The position numbers and the translations under genes were made by a program. The notes under the pieces were generated by a model, which had not been told where the DNA came from, did not search any database, and worked only from the letters and a program-made list of their open reading frames with translations. Of a stretch of 64,000 nucleotides of DNA, positions 48,649-60,430 are shown piece after piece. The number at the start of each line of letters is the position of its first letter. Positions within the stretch are counted from its first letter, which is position 1. Origin of the DNA: Rhynchosporium graminicola (Eukaryota; Ascomycota; Leotiomycetes; Helotiales; Ploettnerulaceae); assembly GCA_900074885.1 (NCBI GenBank), contig FJUW01000021.1, positions 1 through 64,000 on the forward strand, given 5' to 3'.

Positions 48649-48944
48649 GGTTGCGGATTTGTTGTGTAAGGTTGCTGTGTTGAGATTTCAGTTGGAAACT
48701 GGAGGCGGAGGAGGTATTGAGGTGGGTGCGGCAGTGTAGTTTAATGGCTGTAAGGTTCCGAATGTCGTTGATGTTTGGTGCGAGATGCCTGGGAACTTCT
48801 CTGGGGAAGCTGGAAGCTCACGCAGGCAAAGCCGGGACCGAGAGCAAAAAGCGGGGTCAAAATTTATATCTCACCCCTCCAAAAGATTGTAGACATCCTC
48901 CCACCATCTCTCTTCTCTACAATAAAATACCCACAAACCCCAGG
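48649..48944. promoter_or_regulatory. Compact bidirectional promoter between SNU23 and DPH5
   Basis: Only 296 bases separate the two ATGs. There is no obvious TATA box in a conserved position, in keeping with housekeeping promoters. The DPH5 frame is open back to 48717, but the true start is ATG 48945 because the family begins MLYLIGLGL. Confidence 0.7.
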
Positions 48945-49967
48945 ATGCTCTACCTCATCGGTCTCGGTCTATCCGACGAGACAGATATAACAGTCAAAGG
49001 ACTAGAAACCGTCAAGAAATGCTCCCGGGTTTATCTCGAAGCATATACCAGTATCTTACTTGTCGATACGCCTGTTCTTGTTAGTAGTTTCTACTCCAAG
49101 AGGAAAAGCTTCTGTACTTTGACTGACGCTGATAAGTAGTAGGAGAGTTACTATGGCCGAGAAGTTATTATCGCAGATCGGGAGATGGTAGAGAGTGCTA
49201 GTGATGAGATCTTAAGGGATGCGCAGAATGTAGATGTCGCATTTCTTGTAGTTGGAGATCCTTTTGGGTATGTTAATTTCCGTCACTCTGCCTAAATAAG
49301 ATACACATTCGCAATGCACTGGATTGAGCGCTTACTATTGTACCTTTGCAGAGCAACAACACATACTGACCTCGTCCTCCGCGCCCGCGAACTCTCCATC
49401 CCAATCCAAAGCATACCCAACGCCTCTATCATGTCCGCGATCGGCGCAACTGGTCTCCAGCTGTACAACTTCGGGCAGACAGTATCCATGGTCTTCTTTA
49501 CCGACAACTGGAAACCGGCCTCATTCTACGACAGGATCCGCGAGAACCGCTCTATAGGTCTTCACACACTAGTCCTTCTAGACATTAAAGTCAAAGAGCA
49601 AAGTTTGGAGAACATGGCGAGGGGAAGGAAAGTCTATGAGCCGCCGAGGTATATGACCGTTGCACAGTGTACGGCGCAGATGTTGGAGATCGAGGAGGAA
49701 AAGAGGAGCGCTGGTGAGGGAGGGGTATATGATGAGGAGAGTCTTGCGGTTGGAGCTGCGAGGGTTGGCGGAAAGAGTGAGAAATTTGTCAGTGGGACGT
49801 TGAAACAGCTGTGTGAGTCTGATGAGGTGTTGGGTGCGCCGTTGCATAGTATGGTGCTGTTAGGAAGGAGAACGCATGAGTTGGAGAGTGATTATGTCCG
49901 GGAGTTTGCGGTGGATAAGGAGATTTGGGATAGGATCTGGAAGAGGGATTATGAGGGGAAGCAATGA
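48945..49967 (+). CDS. dph5: Diphthine methyl ester synthase (Dph5), 3 exons, 291 aa
   Basis: Exons 48945-49079, 49143-49267 and 49352-49967; introns of 63 and 84 nt. The N-terminus [20 protein letters not shown], the [16 protein letters not shown] block restored by splicing, VVGDPFGATTHTDL across the second junction, and [21 protein letters not shown] are diagnostic. The enzyme transfers methyl groups from S-adenosylmethionine to the modified histidine of elongation factor 2 in diphthamide synthesis (cytosol). The first intron uses a GTTAGT donor and a TAAGTAGTAG acceptor region, so two TAG acceptors compete; the downstream one keeps the frame and conserved residues. It is convergent with the FlbE-like gene, with 110 bases between the stop codons. 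Confidence 0.94.
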
Positions 49968-50077
49968 GGCAGAAGAAAAGAACCTTCTTGCGAACAATAT
50001 TATATACATCGGGTATTACTACTTTTCGTATCCTCATACGCTGGTCAAAACACTGACTTCTAATTCATAACACCATC

Positions 50078-51088
50078 CTACTTCTCTTCGGGTATATTTC
50101 TCCTTCCGAAGAAATTCATCAAGCCCGCACTCATCAATCCTGCACTTCTCAACGGCTTGTTCCCCTCTTCACTCTCGTCCGACTCGTCTTCATCCTCCTC
50201 AAATACACTGGGCGGGCTCCGCTCCTCATCCCCACAGTGCACTACGAACCAACCAATGTCCTCTCCCTTCTGCAGTTCATCCCTCAATTTCTCAAACCAG
50301 CCCAATCTTTTACTCCTTCTTCTAAAATCCCTCGCACTCAGTGGCGGCGTGTGCAATCCTCCTTTCTCTGTACTGGAACTCGCACCACTACTACCATTAC
50401 TAGGATCACTCGACGTCCCCGGCGTCCCGGGTGTCACAGGCGTCCCAGGCATACTGAGGGACGCTTCCTCCTCCTGCTTCCTCGTCTCATATTTGGTCAT
50501 TTCCTCAGATATAGACACACCAAGCGGGACCTCAATCATATAATCTGCAACATAGGCGTACGGTTGGCTGACTACCGCCAGATCCTCCGGATCGTGCTGT
50601 TCGAGCAGTTTCACGGCGCTCCAGTCGTTGAATGAGGGTGGTTTCGCAGGCTTCGGGTACTCGTTCGCTCGTACTCGAGTGCGTGCTGAAGGTATCGGCG
50701 TGGTCGTCGGTCTTTGCATCCCATTTCCCTCTCCGTTGACCTCTTTACCTGCTCTGTTTAGACCAGAGCCCACACTCTTCGGCCGTCGGACGAAATTCCT
50801 CAAATTGCTTATACTACCCTTCTTCGCATTCTTCAACGTCCTCGTCGTCCCAACTTCATGTTCTGCAACATCTACCTTATTAGCTGCGATCGCTGGAGGA
50901 TGTGAGACTGGAGGTGGGTTCGAGAGAGGCAGAAAATCGAATTGCGTGTAGAAGGAGTTGAGGAGTGTTACAGAGGTCGCAGGCGCGATTATCCATTCGG
51001 GAGCGGCGTCCTCGAGGTTATTCAGTATGATGTGGATGCGTATGTTAAGTCGTTGCCAGCGGAAACCGTGGACGAGGTAGGTTGGCAT
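50078..51088 (-). CDS. flbE: FlbE-like developmental regulator, 336 aa
   Basis: Intronless. The N-terminus (MPTYLVHGFRWQRLNIRIHI, then NLEDAAPEWIIAPAT) and the later blocks (LLEQHDPEDLAVVSQPYAYV; WFEKLRDELQKGEDIGWFVV followed by HCGDEER) resemble Aspergillus FlbE, an upstream activator of asexual development reported at hyphal tips. Between these blocks are long low-complexity insertions (a Lys/Arg-rich linker near residues 65-145 and the TPVTPGTPGTSS tract near 215-250), making it longer than the roughly 200-residue Aspergillus protein. An acidic Asp/Glu tail precedes the C-terminus. The symbol rests on remembered family similarity; no catalytic activity is known. Convergent with DPH5. Confidence 0.75.
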   Translation of the reverse strand: MPTYLVHGFRWQRLNIRIHIILNNLEDAAPEWIIAPATSVTLLNSFYTQFDFLPLSNPPPVSHPPAIAANKVDVAEHEVGTTRTLKNAKKGSISNLRNFVRRPKSVGSGLNRAGKEVNGEGNGMQRPTTTPIPSARTRVRANEYPKPAKPPSFNDWSAVKLLEQHDPEDLAVVSQPYAYVADYMIEVPLGVSISEEMTKYETRKQEEEASLSMPGTPVTPGTPGTSSDPSNGSSGASSSTEKGGLHTPPLSARDFRRRSKRLGWFEKLRDELQKGEDIGWFVVHCGDEERSPPSVFEEDEDESDESEEGNKPLRSAGLMSAGLMNFFGRRNIPEEK

Positions 51089-52849
51089 TGTGATGTATTC
51101 GTGTATGGTTTGGGGTTTGAAGTGTGTAGCCCTTGGAGTTGGAGCGCGAGATGAATTGGAATGTCTCCTTGCTAATGGCAGAAGTATATAGAGGCTACGA
51201 TCGATCTGCGCGCGTTGTGTGTTCGTATTTATGCCTGGGCGTGCAGCTGTGTTGATTTCGTGATACGTTAGTAGAGGAGGCTTCAGCCTTCCTCAGCCTA
51301 GCCGTGCAGGTAATCCTATAGTTTGGTCGTGATATCGCGGTCTTGCTCTTAACTGATATATACTAGCAGCAACAGCAGCGCCGAATTCTGAAAGATCACC
51401 AATCGAATGCCCTTAAAATATTCCCGAGCATTCGTATGGATTGCGTGTTGTTGATGTAGATGTACTAGAGTTTCCCCAGTAATCCACCATGCCCACCATG
51501 GCGGGGGAGCGACGGAATCTGAGCGTTTCGAGACGGGGCCTGACGCCTGCCCGCTTCTGGCAAGGCTGCCGCTGTCAGTGCGATTGATGTGGGATGGGAT
51601 GGATAATATGATAACCTCAACAAGTTGTGTAAATTTGAGTTTCTATATTTATTATCTTCTATCTTTATTGTGAAGTAAAGAGGATACATCGTTCACGCCT
51701 TGAAGACTGACTTTCGATTCCAGAAACATTCTTGACCGTTACTTCGATCTATAGTGCCACCCTATTGTCTCCATTGTTTATTTTGTTCGCCTATTTTCAA
51801 GAGCTCCAAGCGTTGAGACATTTTCTCAACTCGGGCTGTCAAACCTTACATTCTGCGTGGGACTAGGGAAGGGGATTAGCTTTTCATTTGAATCCGTCTG
51901 ACATCATTGTAAAGTGGTTGTACTGTATTGTTCGGTTCACAGTTCGATTGATCTTTCCCTACCATTTCCCGAAGAAAGTAATTGAGAAGTTTCAATTAGT
52001 AGATCTATGTGCTACAAGGTGGCGCATTTTATGCTTCTCTTCTTCCCTTCATTTCGTCTTTCCATGGATGATATGTGAGTGTCCATTGTTCGTATACTTT
52101 TGTCGCTCGCTGTACTCTCTATATATTTTACATCATTAGCTGCGATAAGATTGACTAAATCACTTACTCCATCTTGAAAGATGTACTGAGCTCCAAATAT
52201 CATGAATCGTCAAATTTTTAGCCTACAACTTGACTTCGAGAGGTCTGAGCCCGAAGCTATGACTGCTCTAGAAGCTAGCTCTGCGCACTATTTACATGTA
52301 TCTCCGTAGACCATCTTGTAGTTATGGCTCATTCTTATAATAGTATTTAGACTCTAAGACTATTGTCCCCAGTATAGCTGACAACAGAATAATAGACCGT
52401 TTTTGATACTTGGGCTACTTAATTTGCTATTTGTTAGGACAATATACGAGGCATTTTGAATAGCTACATAAAGGATAGAACTAGGATATTTAGATATACA
52501 GTATTTGACCTTCAAACTCTGTCTAAGGAAAGTCCATATGCATTCTACAGTTTATTTAATAGCTTAAATACATAGAGAGCTTTAGATAATCATTAGGATC
52601 TCGGTTTACAGGGCTAAAGCTGCGGCTCTGACGCATCAAAAGACCCATAACTACGAAGCCTCGATTAATGATTTTGAAAACTGCTTAACTATACGTATTT
52701 TATTGATTCATAAGCTTCGAATACTCGATTCTCAACACTGGGTCTTGCACAACTAGTAGTTTTCAATACTCGTTTGAGAAACTGGATTTACCAAACGAGC
52801 ACTAAACAGCGTGCCCGTAATGAAGACAGCGGCTTTCACCACGAACAGG
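51089..52849. other. Long AT-rich spacer
   Basis: About 1.76 kb. The first part is upstream of the FlbE-like gene. 51700-52800 is AT-rich and ORF-poor; 52300-52620 has the eroded, TA-rich look of RIP-affected repeats. An ORF at 51888-52139 has no motif. Confidence 0.45.
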
Positions 52850-53154
52850 CTATTCGTGAGAGGTTCCCGCTTCTTTTATTCCCTGTTCCCCATTTTCAGC
52901 AGCAGCAGTCATAGTCAGCTTAGCCAGTCGCTCCCGCTCTAGCTTCTCACCATACTCCGTCAAAATTCCATCCTTCGCCGTAGTGCTTAATGGTCCGAGG
53001 TCAGACATACACCTATCTCCGGGCGGTTGTGCGATCTTCTCACGATGCGGTGATCACGATGCGGTGATCACGATGCGGTGGATAGTTACTGTGGCCAATG
53101 TGCCAAGTAACGATATCTCTCGCTTGCTCAGGTTCTTCCGGTGGTTTTGTGGTT
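52850..53154 (-). pseudogene. Small gene broken by a 14-bp tandem repeat expansion
   Basis: A minus ATG ORF 53008-52850 (52 aa, starting MSDLGPLSTTAKDGILTEYG) is open upstream for 11 further codons to a 14-bp tandem repeat. On the other side of the repeat, a second frame (about 53154 inward, including PEEPEQARDIVTWHIG and ending in the repeat) stops at 53042-53040. The two extra repeat copies add 28 bases, exactly the shift that separates these frames. A former single ORF is therefore likely. Family unknown. Confidence 0.4.
53042..53080 (+). repeat. 14-bp tandem repeat, about 2.8 copies
   Basis: The unit ACGATGCGGTGATC repeats perfectly at 53042-53055 and 53056-53069, with a partial third copy at 53070-53080. 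The unit contains the palindrome TGATCA. Because 14 is not a multiple of three, each copy shifts any reading frame across it. Confidence 0.95.
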
Positions 53155-54457
53155 AGGGACGGGGTCCAGCTTGGGACTTGAGGTTGCTGAAGTTGATGAC
53201 TTCTTCTTCGAGCTGTCTTGTGCGGAAGTTGATGAATCTTTAGGTTATGGCGAGGCCATTATGACTTGAGGGAGTCCGCTGTGGACAGTGAGTCGATTGC
53301 GGAGGTACTAGAGCGAAAAGTGAGTGAAGAACTGGGGTAGCCGTGAGCGTTTTACATGTGATCTCCAGTGACGTGGCTATGCCAAACAAGACGTCACATC
53401 CGTTTGAATATGCTCCTGCCTAAACCATTATCTCAAAGTACATTGATATTTGACTAAGATGTTGCTACTGTGGCCTAGCAAGGAGTGATGTATAAATAAG
53501 GAAGACAACATTCCCTTGGTGTTCACTGCGGTGAAAACACCGATGTCGGGAACCCAAAATCCTAGAATCCATTCTGACTACTGAGCTATGGGAAAGGACA
53601 GGAGACAAAATGAAAATACACTCAACACTCTGAAGATATTACAGACAGACATTGCTTCACAAATGAAATTTTCAATGCCAACGTTTGCTCGAACGGTCAT
53701 GGTACGATTGTTGAGGAAAGGTCAATGGCATGTCCTATTAATTAGTACGTCTTACCAGATCCTATGAAGGAAGATCATGATAAGAAGCTCAATCCAGGGG
53801 TTCAAGAAAGGTGACTAGCGTCTGATCTACGCGAGCAGCCGTAAACACCCGCTGGGTCCTTTAATTCCTCCTCTTCCAAGACGATGGCTTCGCACATCCA
53901 TGTTAATCTTTGCCGCATCAATCTGGGAACAGCAACTCGTGTGATTCATCCAAATTGATCCTAATCTTCCAAAATTGTGTGACTCTCCACGCCAGCAGAT
54001 CTCTTCGGCTCTCGACAGCACTATATATCTGTGTTAAACGGCCCTCACATCGTCCTATCAGCTGCAGCAATATCACCTCTTTCACTTCAAGCTGTTGCAC
54101 AAACCCAGCTATTGCCCATGATCGAACTTGAAGGAAAGTCTAGGCAATGCATTGCCGTCTCAAGTCAGTTATTTTCTGCACATGATCACCATAGCGAAGG
54201 TAGCTTGGCCGGGGAAGGCCTTAATCACGTGAATAAAAAGATCACCTAAAGACTCACGAGAGGCATAAAATTGCATTGTCATTGTTAAAGAAGGCTTAGA
54301 AAAAGCATCTAACTAGATCAAGCAAGTGCTCAAAATGCCTCCTACACAAAACGATATCCTGCCCGAACGCCCGAGGATCCATGTTTTGCCATGCCTCCAC
54401 GAAAGGAATCAGTGGCATCGTCCGCGAGTGAAGGGATGCTGCTTGGAAATGCTAAGC
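53155..54457. other. Spacer between the broken gene and the 2EXR gene
   Basis: About 1.3 kb. Several short frames on either strand are mildly protein-like (53160-53340), but none is consistent. A minus-strand ORF pair near 53827-54100 shows no motif. The right end is the 2EXR gene's 3' flank. Confidence 0.4.
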
Positions 54458-57400
54458 TTAGACGTCAAGGACGGTGGTATCGCCTTCAGGGTCAATGCCA
54501 CTCTCGCCATCCAAGCGTGTTGGTGTTGGGGGGGGGCCAGAGCTAGCATGAGGTTCCTCGGTAGCAATTGCGGAAGAGACTCCAGAGTAGCCTCCGGCAT
54601 TTTCTCCAGATCCATCAGCATAGGTGACTCCTGACTGGCCTCCGGGTTGCTGTCCAGAGTAAAAGTTGAGCAAGTCTCCTGAGTAGTCAACAGAGGACAT
54701 TCCAGTAACAGGTCCAACATCTCTAGGCATAGCACCACCCGTAAACTCGCTTCCTGTCCCATCGACAGATCCAATAGCTTTTCCGCCAACGCTTCCGTTA
54801 GAATTCAATTGTGGGTAAGGAGAAACATAGGACGCTGTCTGCGGTGCCACCTGTGCGTACGGAGAGACGTAGTCTGGTGGAGTTTCGAAGATGCGTAAAT
54901 ACGGAGAGACGTATTTGGAAGCTGGTGTAGCTTGTGCCATGACCGATTCTCCACGTCCTGCAGCGAGATACATAGATCCCTTTCGAGAGATACCAATCTT
55001 GCCTGTCTTTTGAGCTTGAGTGAAGAACACTCCATTTTGAGGCTGTCCTTTGACTTTGGATGATGCAGAGCTGGACGACTCAGGGTTGAAAGATTCGGGG
55101 TTGAGAGGTGATGGTTTGCTGGGAGCGTGTCTCCTAGAAGTACGTCTGAGAGGCGCGGGCTCTGTGGAGACAGGTGGGCCACGTAAGTCTCTTCTGCTTG
55201 AGGATCTACCAGACGAACGACTGCCAGATGCGATTTTTGGGGAGGTGGACAGGTTGGATTCGGGTCTGCTTGATGGTAGAGCTGCTCTCTTCTTGGCAGA
55301 AAGAGATTGGAGTGGAAGGCTAGGATTGGCGATGGATTGTGCGGGAGGTGCTTGAACAGGGACTGTTTGGGCTGAGATGGATCGGCCAGAAAGCGAATCG
55401 ATCTGTGGATCTGAAACAAGTTGAGTGGTAGCAGGTCCAGCGATGCGTCCTTCAACGGTGGATTGTTGAGCTGCTTGTGCTCGGGTAGCAAGAGCTTGGC
55501 CATCGGATTCTTCTACATTCGTAGATTGAGCGAAGTCATAGGTAGGAGCTTCGTCAGAGTCGTTGGGGTCAACAGGCTCAAGCTTGTGTGGTGGTTCTGA
55601 TTTCGAAGGATCTTCTCGGCCACTAGGACCAGAGTACCGTAGATTTCGAGCTTTGGGCTTGGCATAATTATACTTCCACTATTTTGTCGGAAATAAAGTC
55701 AGCTATCATTGCTTTATATCCAAGAGAAAACCCTGAGATGATGGTATAATCATGTAGGAGCTACTGGGTGAAAAACTTACGCTCGTCTTCGACATGTCAA
55801 CTCTAAGTGGCCAGTTTGAAGCATCGAGGACGACTTCCAAGATATCTTCAGCTGTACTGAGTACGACCTTAAGAGATCGGAAGCGGGCTACATTGTGTAC
55901 ACGAACCAAAGATAGATTTGCAGGAGCGCTCTTGATAATAGCAATCTGATCGATGCAGCCTTCAACTGTGATGTTTGTTCCAGCCGGTTTGGCGATGACA
56001 TCTGGCTCCTTCCCATCGACGTCAATGTGGGATCTCATGGTCGAAACTGACTTGTTGACTTCTGCTGCATCACACGTCCTATCGGTGACCGTCTTCTCAT
56101 TCAATTCTACGGCAGAGATGCCCGACAGTCCAGATGGAACGGAGGCCGCAGAGCCCTGGACAGCCACATCTCCATCAACCATCGTAACATCCGCATCCTG
56201 GGTTGATTCAATTTCTACGCAATCTTTTGTAGCACCAGTACCGACAGCTGCGGTATGGCCGTTGCGCATTGGTACTGCGTCCACATCAGCTGGCTGGATT
56301 TGGACATGGGGCATTTGAGTGAATGAGATATCGGCCATGGCTTCATTGATCATTATATCAACATCTGGCATCTCAGCAATGGCATTATCGATCAAGGATT
56401 TAATCTCCGGTATAACTCCGGTCTCCTTGTCGGTGATGGATGGAATGACTTCAGGCTCAGCTGTATTGTTCTTGGGAAGAGTGGGAGCGGAAAGTGAAGC
56501 TGGAGACTCTTGGTTTTGAACTTGTGTATCAACTTCCATTGGATCATGATTACCAAAGGCATTGTCTGAATTGTCTGCAGTAGGTTTGGTGGTATCACCA
56601 GTAGCCTGGGTTTCAGGAATGATCGTGGAATCATCAATGCTTCTGGGGATAACGCTCTTCGTGGAACAATTAACTGTCTTCAACAACTTCTTACCATTTA
56701 CCACAATGGCTCTGGTATGGGACTTCTTGTTGATTCTGTGGTGAAGATCCTTGGTCATTGTCTTGGCGATGCTTTTGCCGACGCTGCTGTGTGTTTTGAC
56801 TTGCTTACTGACGGTGCTGGCAGCATCCATAGGGATTCCCTTCCGAGCCTCAGCTCTAGCCTTCGCAATTCGGGCAGCTTTAAGCTTCGCAGCCTTTGCA
56901 GCCTTAATCTTTCTTCCAAGAGCCTTTTGGACCAGCTTCTCCCGAACGTAAGAGATGAGTCTGCTGATCCCAGAATCAATCTTGGTATTGAAGATCATCT
57001 TCGCATCCTTACCGATCGTCTTCGAAGGTTCTTCCATGAGTAGAGCAACAAGATTAGGGAAGTGACGAAGTCTCTCATAGAGATCAGCATCACCAAGCAG
57101 CCCAGTACCGTGGATAGCTAATTGCCGAACCTTGAGCAAGTCCTGCTTGATAAGTGGGATCTTCTCAACAAAACCAGGATCAACAGCCCAAAGATGCAAA
57201 GCATCGATTCTGTAATTGAAGTATTGAGGACGGCAATCAACCACATCCAAGATCAACTTGTAGTCCTTCTTCGCAACTGCGCGAGTCTCCTGGTTGACTT
57301 CGAGAAGAGCGGGTATGCCACCGAAAGACTGAGATACGTAGACGTCCGGACCGGGAGTGTTCGCGTATGTACCGGCATGTTGGGTGATAGCAACGACACG

Positions 57401-58237
57401 GGGCTGTTCCTCTTGTAGGGCGAATTCCCAGATCTTCTGACGGATCTTGGGTGGTAGCAGATTGAAGTCATTGAGCAGCGTGACGCAGGTTGCCTCGGGC
57501 ACGATGACGGAAGGATCTGTGAAAGGATGGCGCTTTTGATACTCGCTAAGTCTGCTAGGAGCAACGTCTCTGTTGAGATCTTGATAACGCTTCAAGATAG
57601 CTTCCAACTTGATACCACTGGGAATAGCTTGGTCGACGTGCTCTAGCAGCTGAAATTAGCAAGGAATTGTTGTGGGATCGATTCACTTACTGTTCCTGCC
57701 TCTGGGGTCAGATGCTCCTGCCTCTGTCTCCGAGTGGTACTCCTCTTCATCGAGTCCAACCTCCTTGTAGATGTACTCATTCTCGCTCTCATCTGCAGGA
57801 TCATCGCCCTCGTACTCAATATCGGTAGCAAATCCTACCTTCTTCACGCCTATATGTTTTCTTGTAGAAGAGCGTGTAATCACCCGATTGGCCTTCTTGC
57901 GCTTGACCATGATCCATTTTGTAGTGGGAGGCTTTCTATGATCTTCCCGGAGTATCTTCTTGACTGGTCTAGGAGGTGACTTCTTTCTTGCAAAATCAGA
58001 GGCCTTGAGCGTAGAGTAGTCTGTGATCTCAAAGATGGCCCAAGTCTTGATGAGCTTAGGAGGGACTATCACAGGTGTCTTTGCAGGCATTTCCGCAGAA
58101 ATCGACTTCTTTGTTGTTGCGACAGCTGAGTCTTTTGACGTGTATGTGGAAGCGACTTTTGAAGGCGTAGCGACCTTGGCAGGTGGAGCGACTGGTAGCT
58201 TGCTCGAAGCCACAGTCTTCTTTCTATTGTTAACCAT
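54458..58237 (-). CDS. Large 2EXR-domain protein, 3 exons, 1209 aa
   Basis: Exons 58237-57691, 57642-55781 and 55678-54458; introns of 49 and 102 nt, all in phase. The first exon is Lys/Ser/Pro-rich with acidic repeats. Residues about 240-340 form a 2EXR domain, the fungal F-box-like module: FNLLPPKIRQKIWEFALQ, then SFGGIPALLEVNQETRAVAK and YFNYRIDALHLW. A Lys/Ala-rich helix (AKAAKLKAARIAKARAEARK) follows, then long disordered Ser/Thr/Asp stretches. The C-terminal exon has three YVSPY motifs (about residues 1057-1095) and a Gly/Ser tail. 2EXR proteins are numerous in filamentous fungi and mostly uncharacterised. Exon 3 has no ATG and only makes sense joined to exon 2. Confidence 0.82.
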
Positions 58238-59214
58238 CTTAGTAATAGACCGTGGTCGGTGGTGGCAGTCTTGAGTTGTTGGAACTATAAAGGAGAGAAG
58301 GAGATGACGCTCGAAAAGTGAGTTTGTGGGTCTCTCGCTTATCACTTCTCAATGTTGACGTGAAGCGAGCCTAGTGACTTCTGCTGCCTTGACTTCGGCT
58401 GAATCAGGCTCGAAATTGGAGCATTGGCCCATATCCACTCGAAGCCCAGGCAGCTATAGGTGAAGATGAAGCGAGGGACAGAGAGCTAGCGTCATTTAAT
58501 CATGCGAGTTTCTGTAACATTCTAAACACCTTTGTACTTTTCTTGAACGTTTCTGTCACGCTTCGCGAAAACCAGATCACCTTGCGTCATTGAACATTAG
58601 GTACTTCAAGGTCTACTTTGATGCTATCCAATGTGTAGTTTTACAGGCCAACAGAATTTGGCCTATGTCAAAATAAATGACGAAGAAGAGCTTATGCAAG
58701 GACAGCCTAACAAGTGACTACATGTTTCTTCGTCTAGACCTTGTGCACAAACGTCAAAGGTGATTTAGCACATATGTCCCCATCAAACATACAATGCCTT
58801 TGTTGCCAAAGCGCTGAATTCAAATGCTCCAGAGAAAGAGTTGTAGAAAGCAAGCAGCTTGAGCACTTCTGCGCGCTTGTACCTGGCATATGCCGCCTAA
58901 CTTCTATGGGAGTCAAAATTGTTTCGCAAACAATGCACAGTAAGCTGAATAGCCCGAGTAACCAACACCGCAGTAGTACTTCATCGTATTTTCATTTATA
59001 TACACGCAATGTATGGCCTCACTCACGACCATTGAAACAACAAACCATGCTCTACAAAAGGCATGCACTTCTTTTTCAAATCGAGTCCGCAACCGCTAGG
59101 TATCAACAGCTCACGTCTCCAAAGTGCTAATAACTGTCAATTCTAGAGGCCAGGTCGGATGTGACGAAAAGATCCTACTTGGAGAGCATCTTTCCAGTCA
59201 TAGCGAGGCCGTCA
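58238..59214. other. Spacer upstream of the 2EXR gene
   Basis: About 980 bases holding the promoter of the 2EXR gene and the 3' flank of the next minus-strand gene. An unsupported plus ORF (58741-59130) overlaps an opposite frame; no motif. Confidence 0.45.
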
Positions 59215-60430
59215 TCACCAGCGCAATCGCTCCTTCTTCGATCCATTTCTTTTGGTATCTGCCCATGCAGATTTAGCTCGAGCATCATTGAAGCGGTCAC
59301 GAGCCTCGTGATCGCATCCATACAAAACAGGACTATCATTTCGAGAAGAAAAAGCATGCTCGACAGGATAAATCGCTTGAAAAAGCAGAGGTCTCCGCCT
59401 AGGATGAACTCCAAGTACTGTTGTGTACCATTCCTCAATTTCTTTCCACCCTTCCTCGCCGTGTTCGAGCAAGCGAAGTAATGATCTGGTGTAGTTGTCC
59501 TTATCTTCCTGCAAAACGTCCGAAATCTGGGTAGGAGAACTGGAGTATGTGGTACGGTCTAACAGTTCAGTTCTGCCTGTAGGTTGATTGTAGCAAATAC
59601 CTGGACCTGTCCAACAAGATTTTTCCGGGATATTTATATCTGTATCTAGATCCTGACCATCGGGCACCTCAAGCTCGTCAGCTATTCGCTCCATGCGACC
59701 TTCACGGTAAATTTGCTTGAGGAACGATTGCCAAGATAAGAAACTCTTCGTACTAGGTGTGTGGTCTCGAGCGTGGTTCCCTCTTGCTGAAGGCTTATGA
59801 CTGGGATGAGGACTTTGACTGTAGCGGCGTCGTCTGATGCTATGGGGACGATTATCCCACTTGATGTGATCGCTGCAGCGGCTATCGCTACGGCTGGTAT
59901 AGCTGGGAGGCTCATGATCTTCGCTTTCATTGTCATGGGAGAAGATTGCTGAGCTGGTAGATGACGTCTCGTGGTCTGCGTCACATTGCTCTGTGTTCTC
60001 ATTTTGGAAGTAATTGTTTCGGCGACGAAACTCAGAGTGAAATGGAACCGAATGGTGCGTGGCAGAAGCTTGAGATCTTCGTTTTGGACTTGAGGAGCGA
60101 TTGTTGCTCGCTGAGGTGAAGTTTCTCATTTCATCCAAGGCAGCTACAGGAGTGAATTAGCGTCTACACGCCTGGTGAACGAAGATACGTACCTTGGTAA
60201 CCTCGCAAATAATCCTCTGTCTCCTCATATTTACATGCTCCTCCTCCCAGCTCCTCTTGAGGCTCTCCTGTGCTTCTCTTTTCTGCTCTTGGTGAAAAAG
60301 TAGATTCTCTTGGAGCCTTCGTAGTTGTTGCAGGCCCAGGAGCGAAGAGCGGGGATCCTAAGACATTGAGTGGCGACGCTGGAGATAGCTGAAGAAGTTC
60401 CGGAATTTGACTTGACTCTCTTTGTGACAT
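59215..60430 (-). CDS. Uncharacterised fungal protein, 2 exons, 388 aa
   Basis: Exons 60430-60193 and 60143-59215; 49-nt intron with a GTACGT donor and a CCTGTAG acceptor. The N-terminal two thirds are disordered, rich in Ser, Arg, His and Asp (RSSSPKRRSQASATHH, RRRRYSQSPHPSHKPSARG). The C-terminal 150 residues look folded: SFLSWQSFLKQIYREGRMER, a Trp/Gly-rich turn, LLRLLEHGEEGWKEIEEWYT, and the closing AWADTKRNGSKKERLRW. I do not recognise a named domain. No signal peptide or membrane segment. It is likely an intracellular, lineage-restricted fungal protein. Confidence 0.7.
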
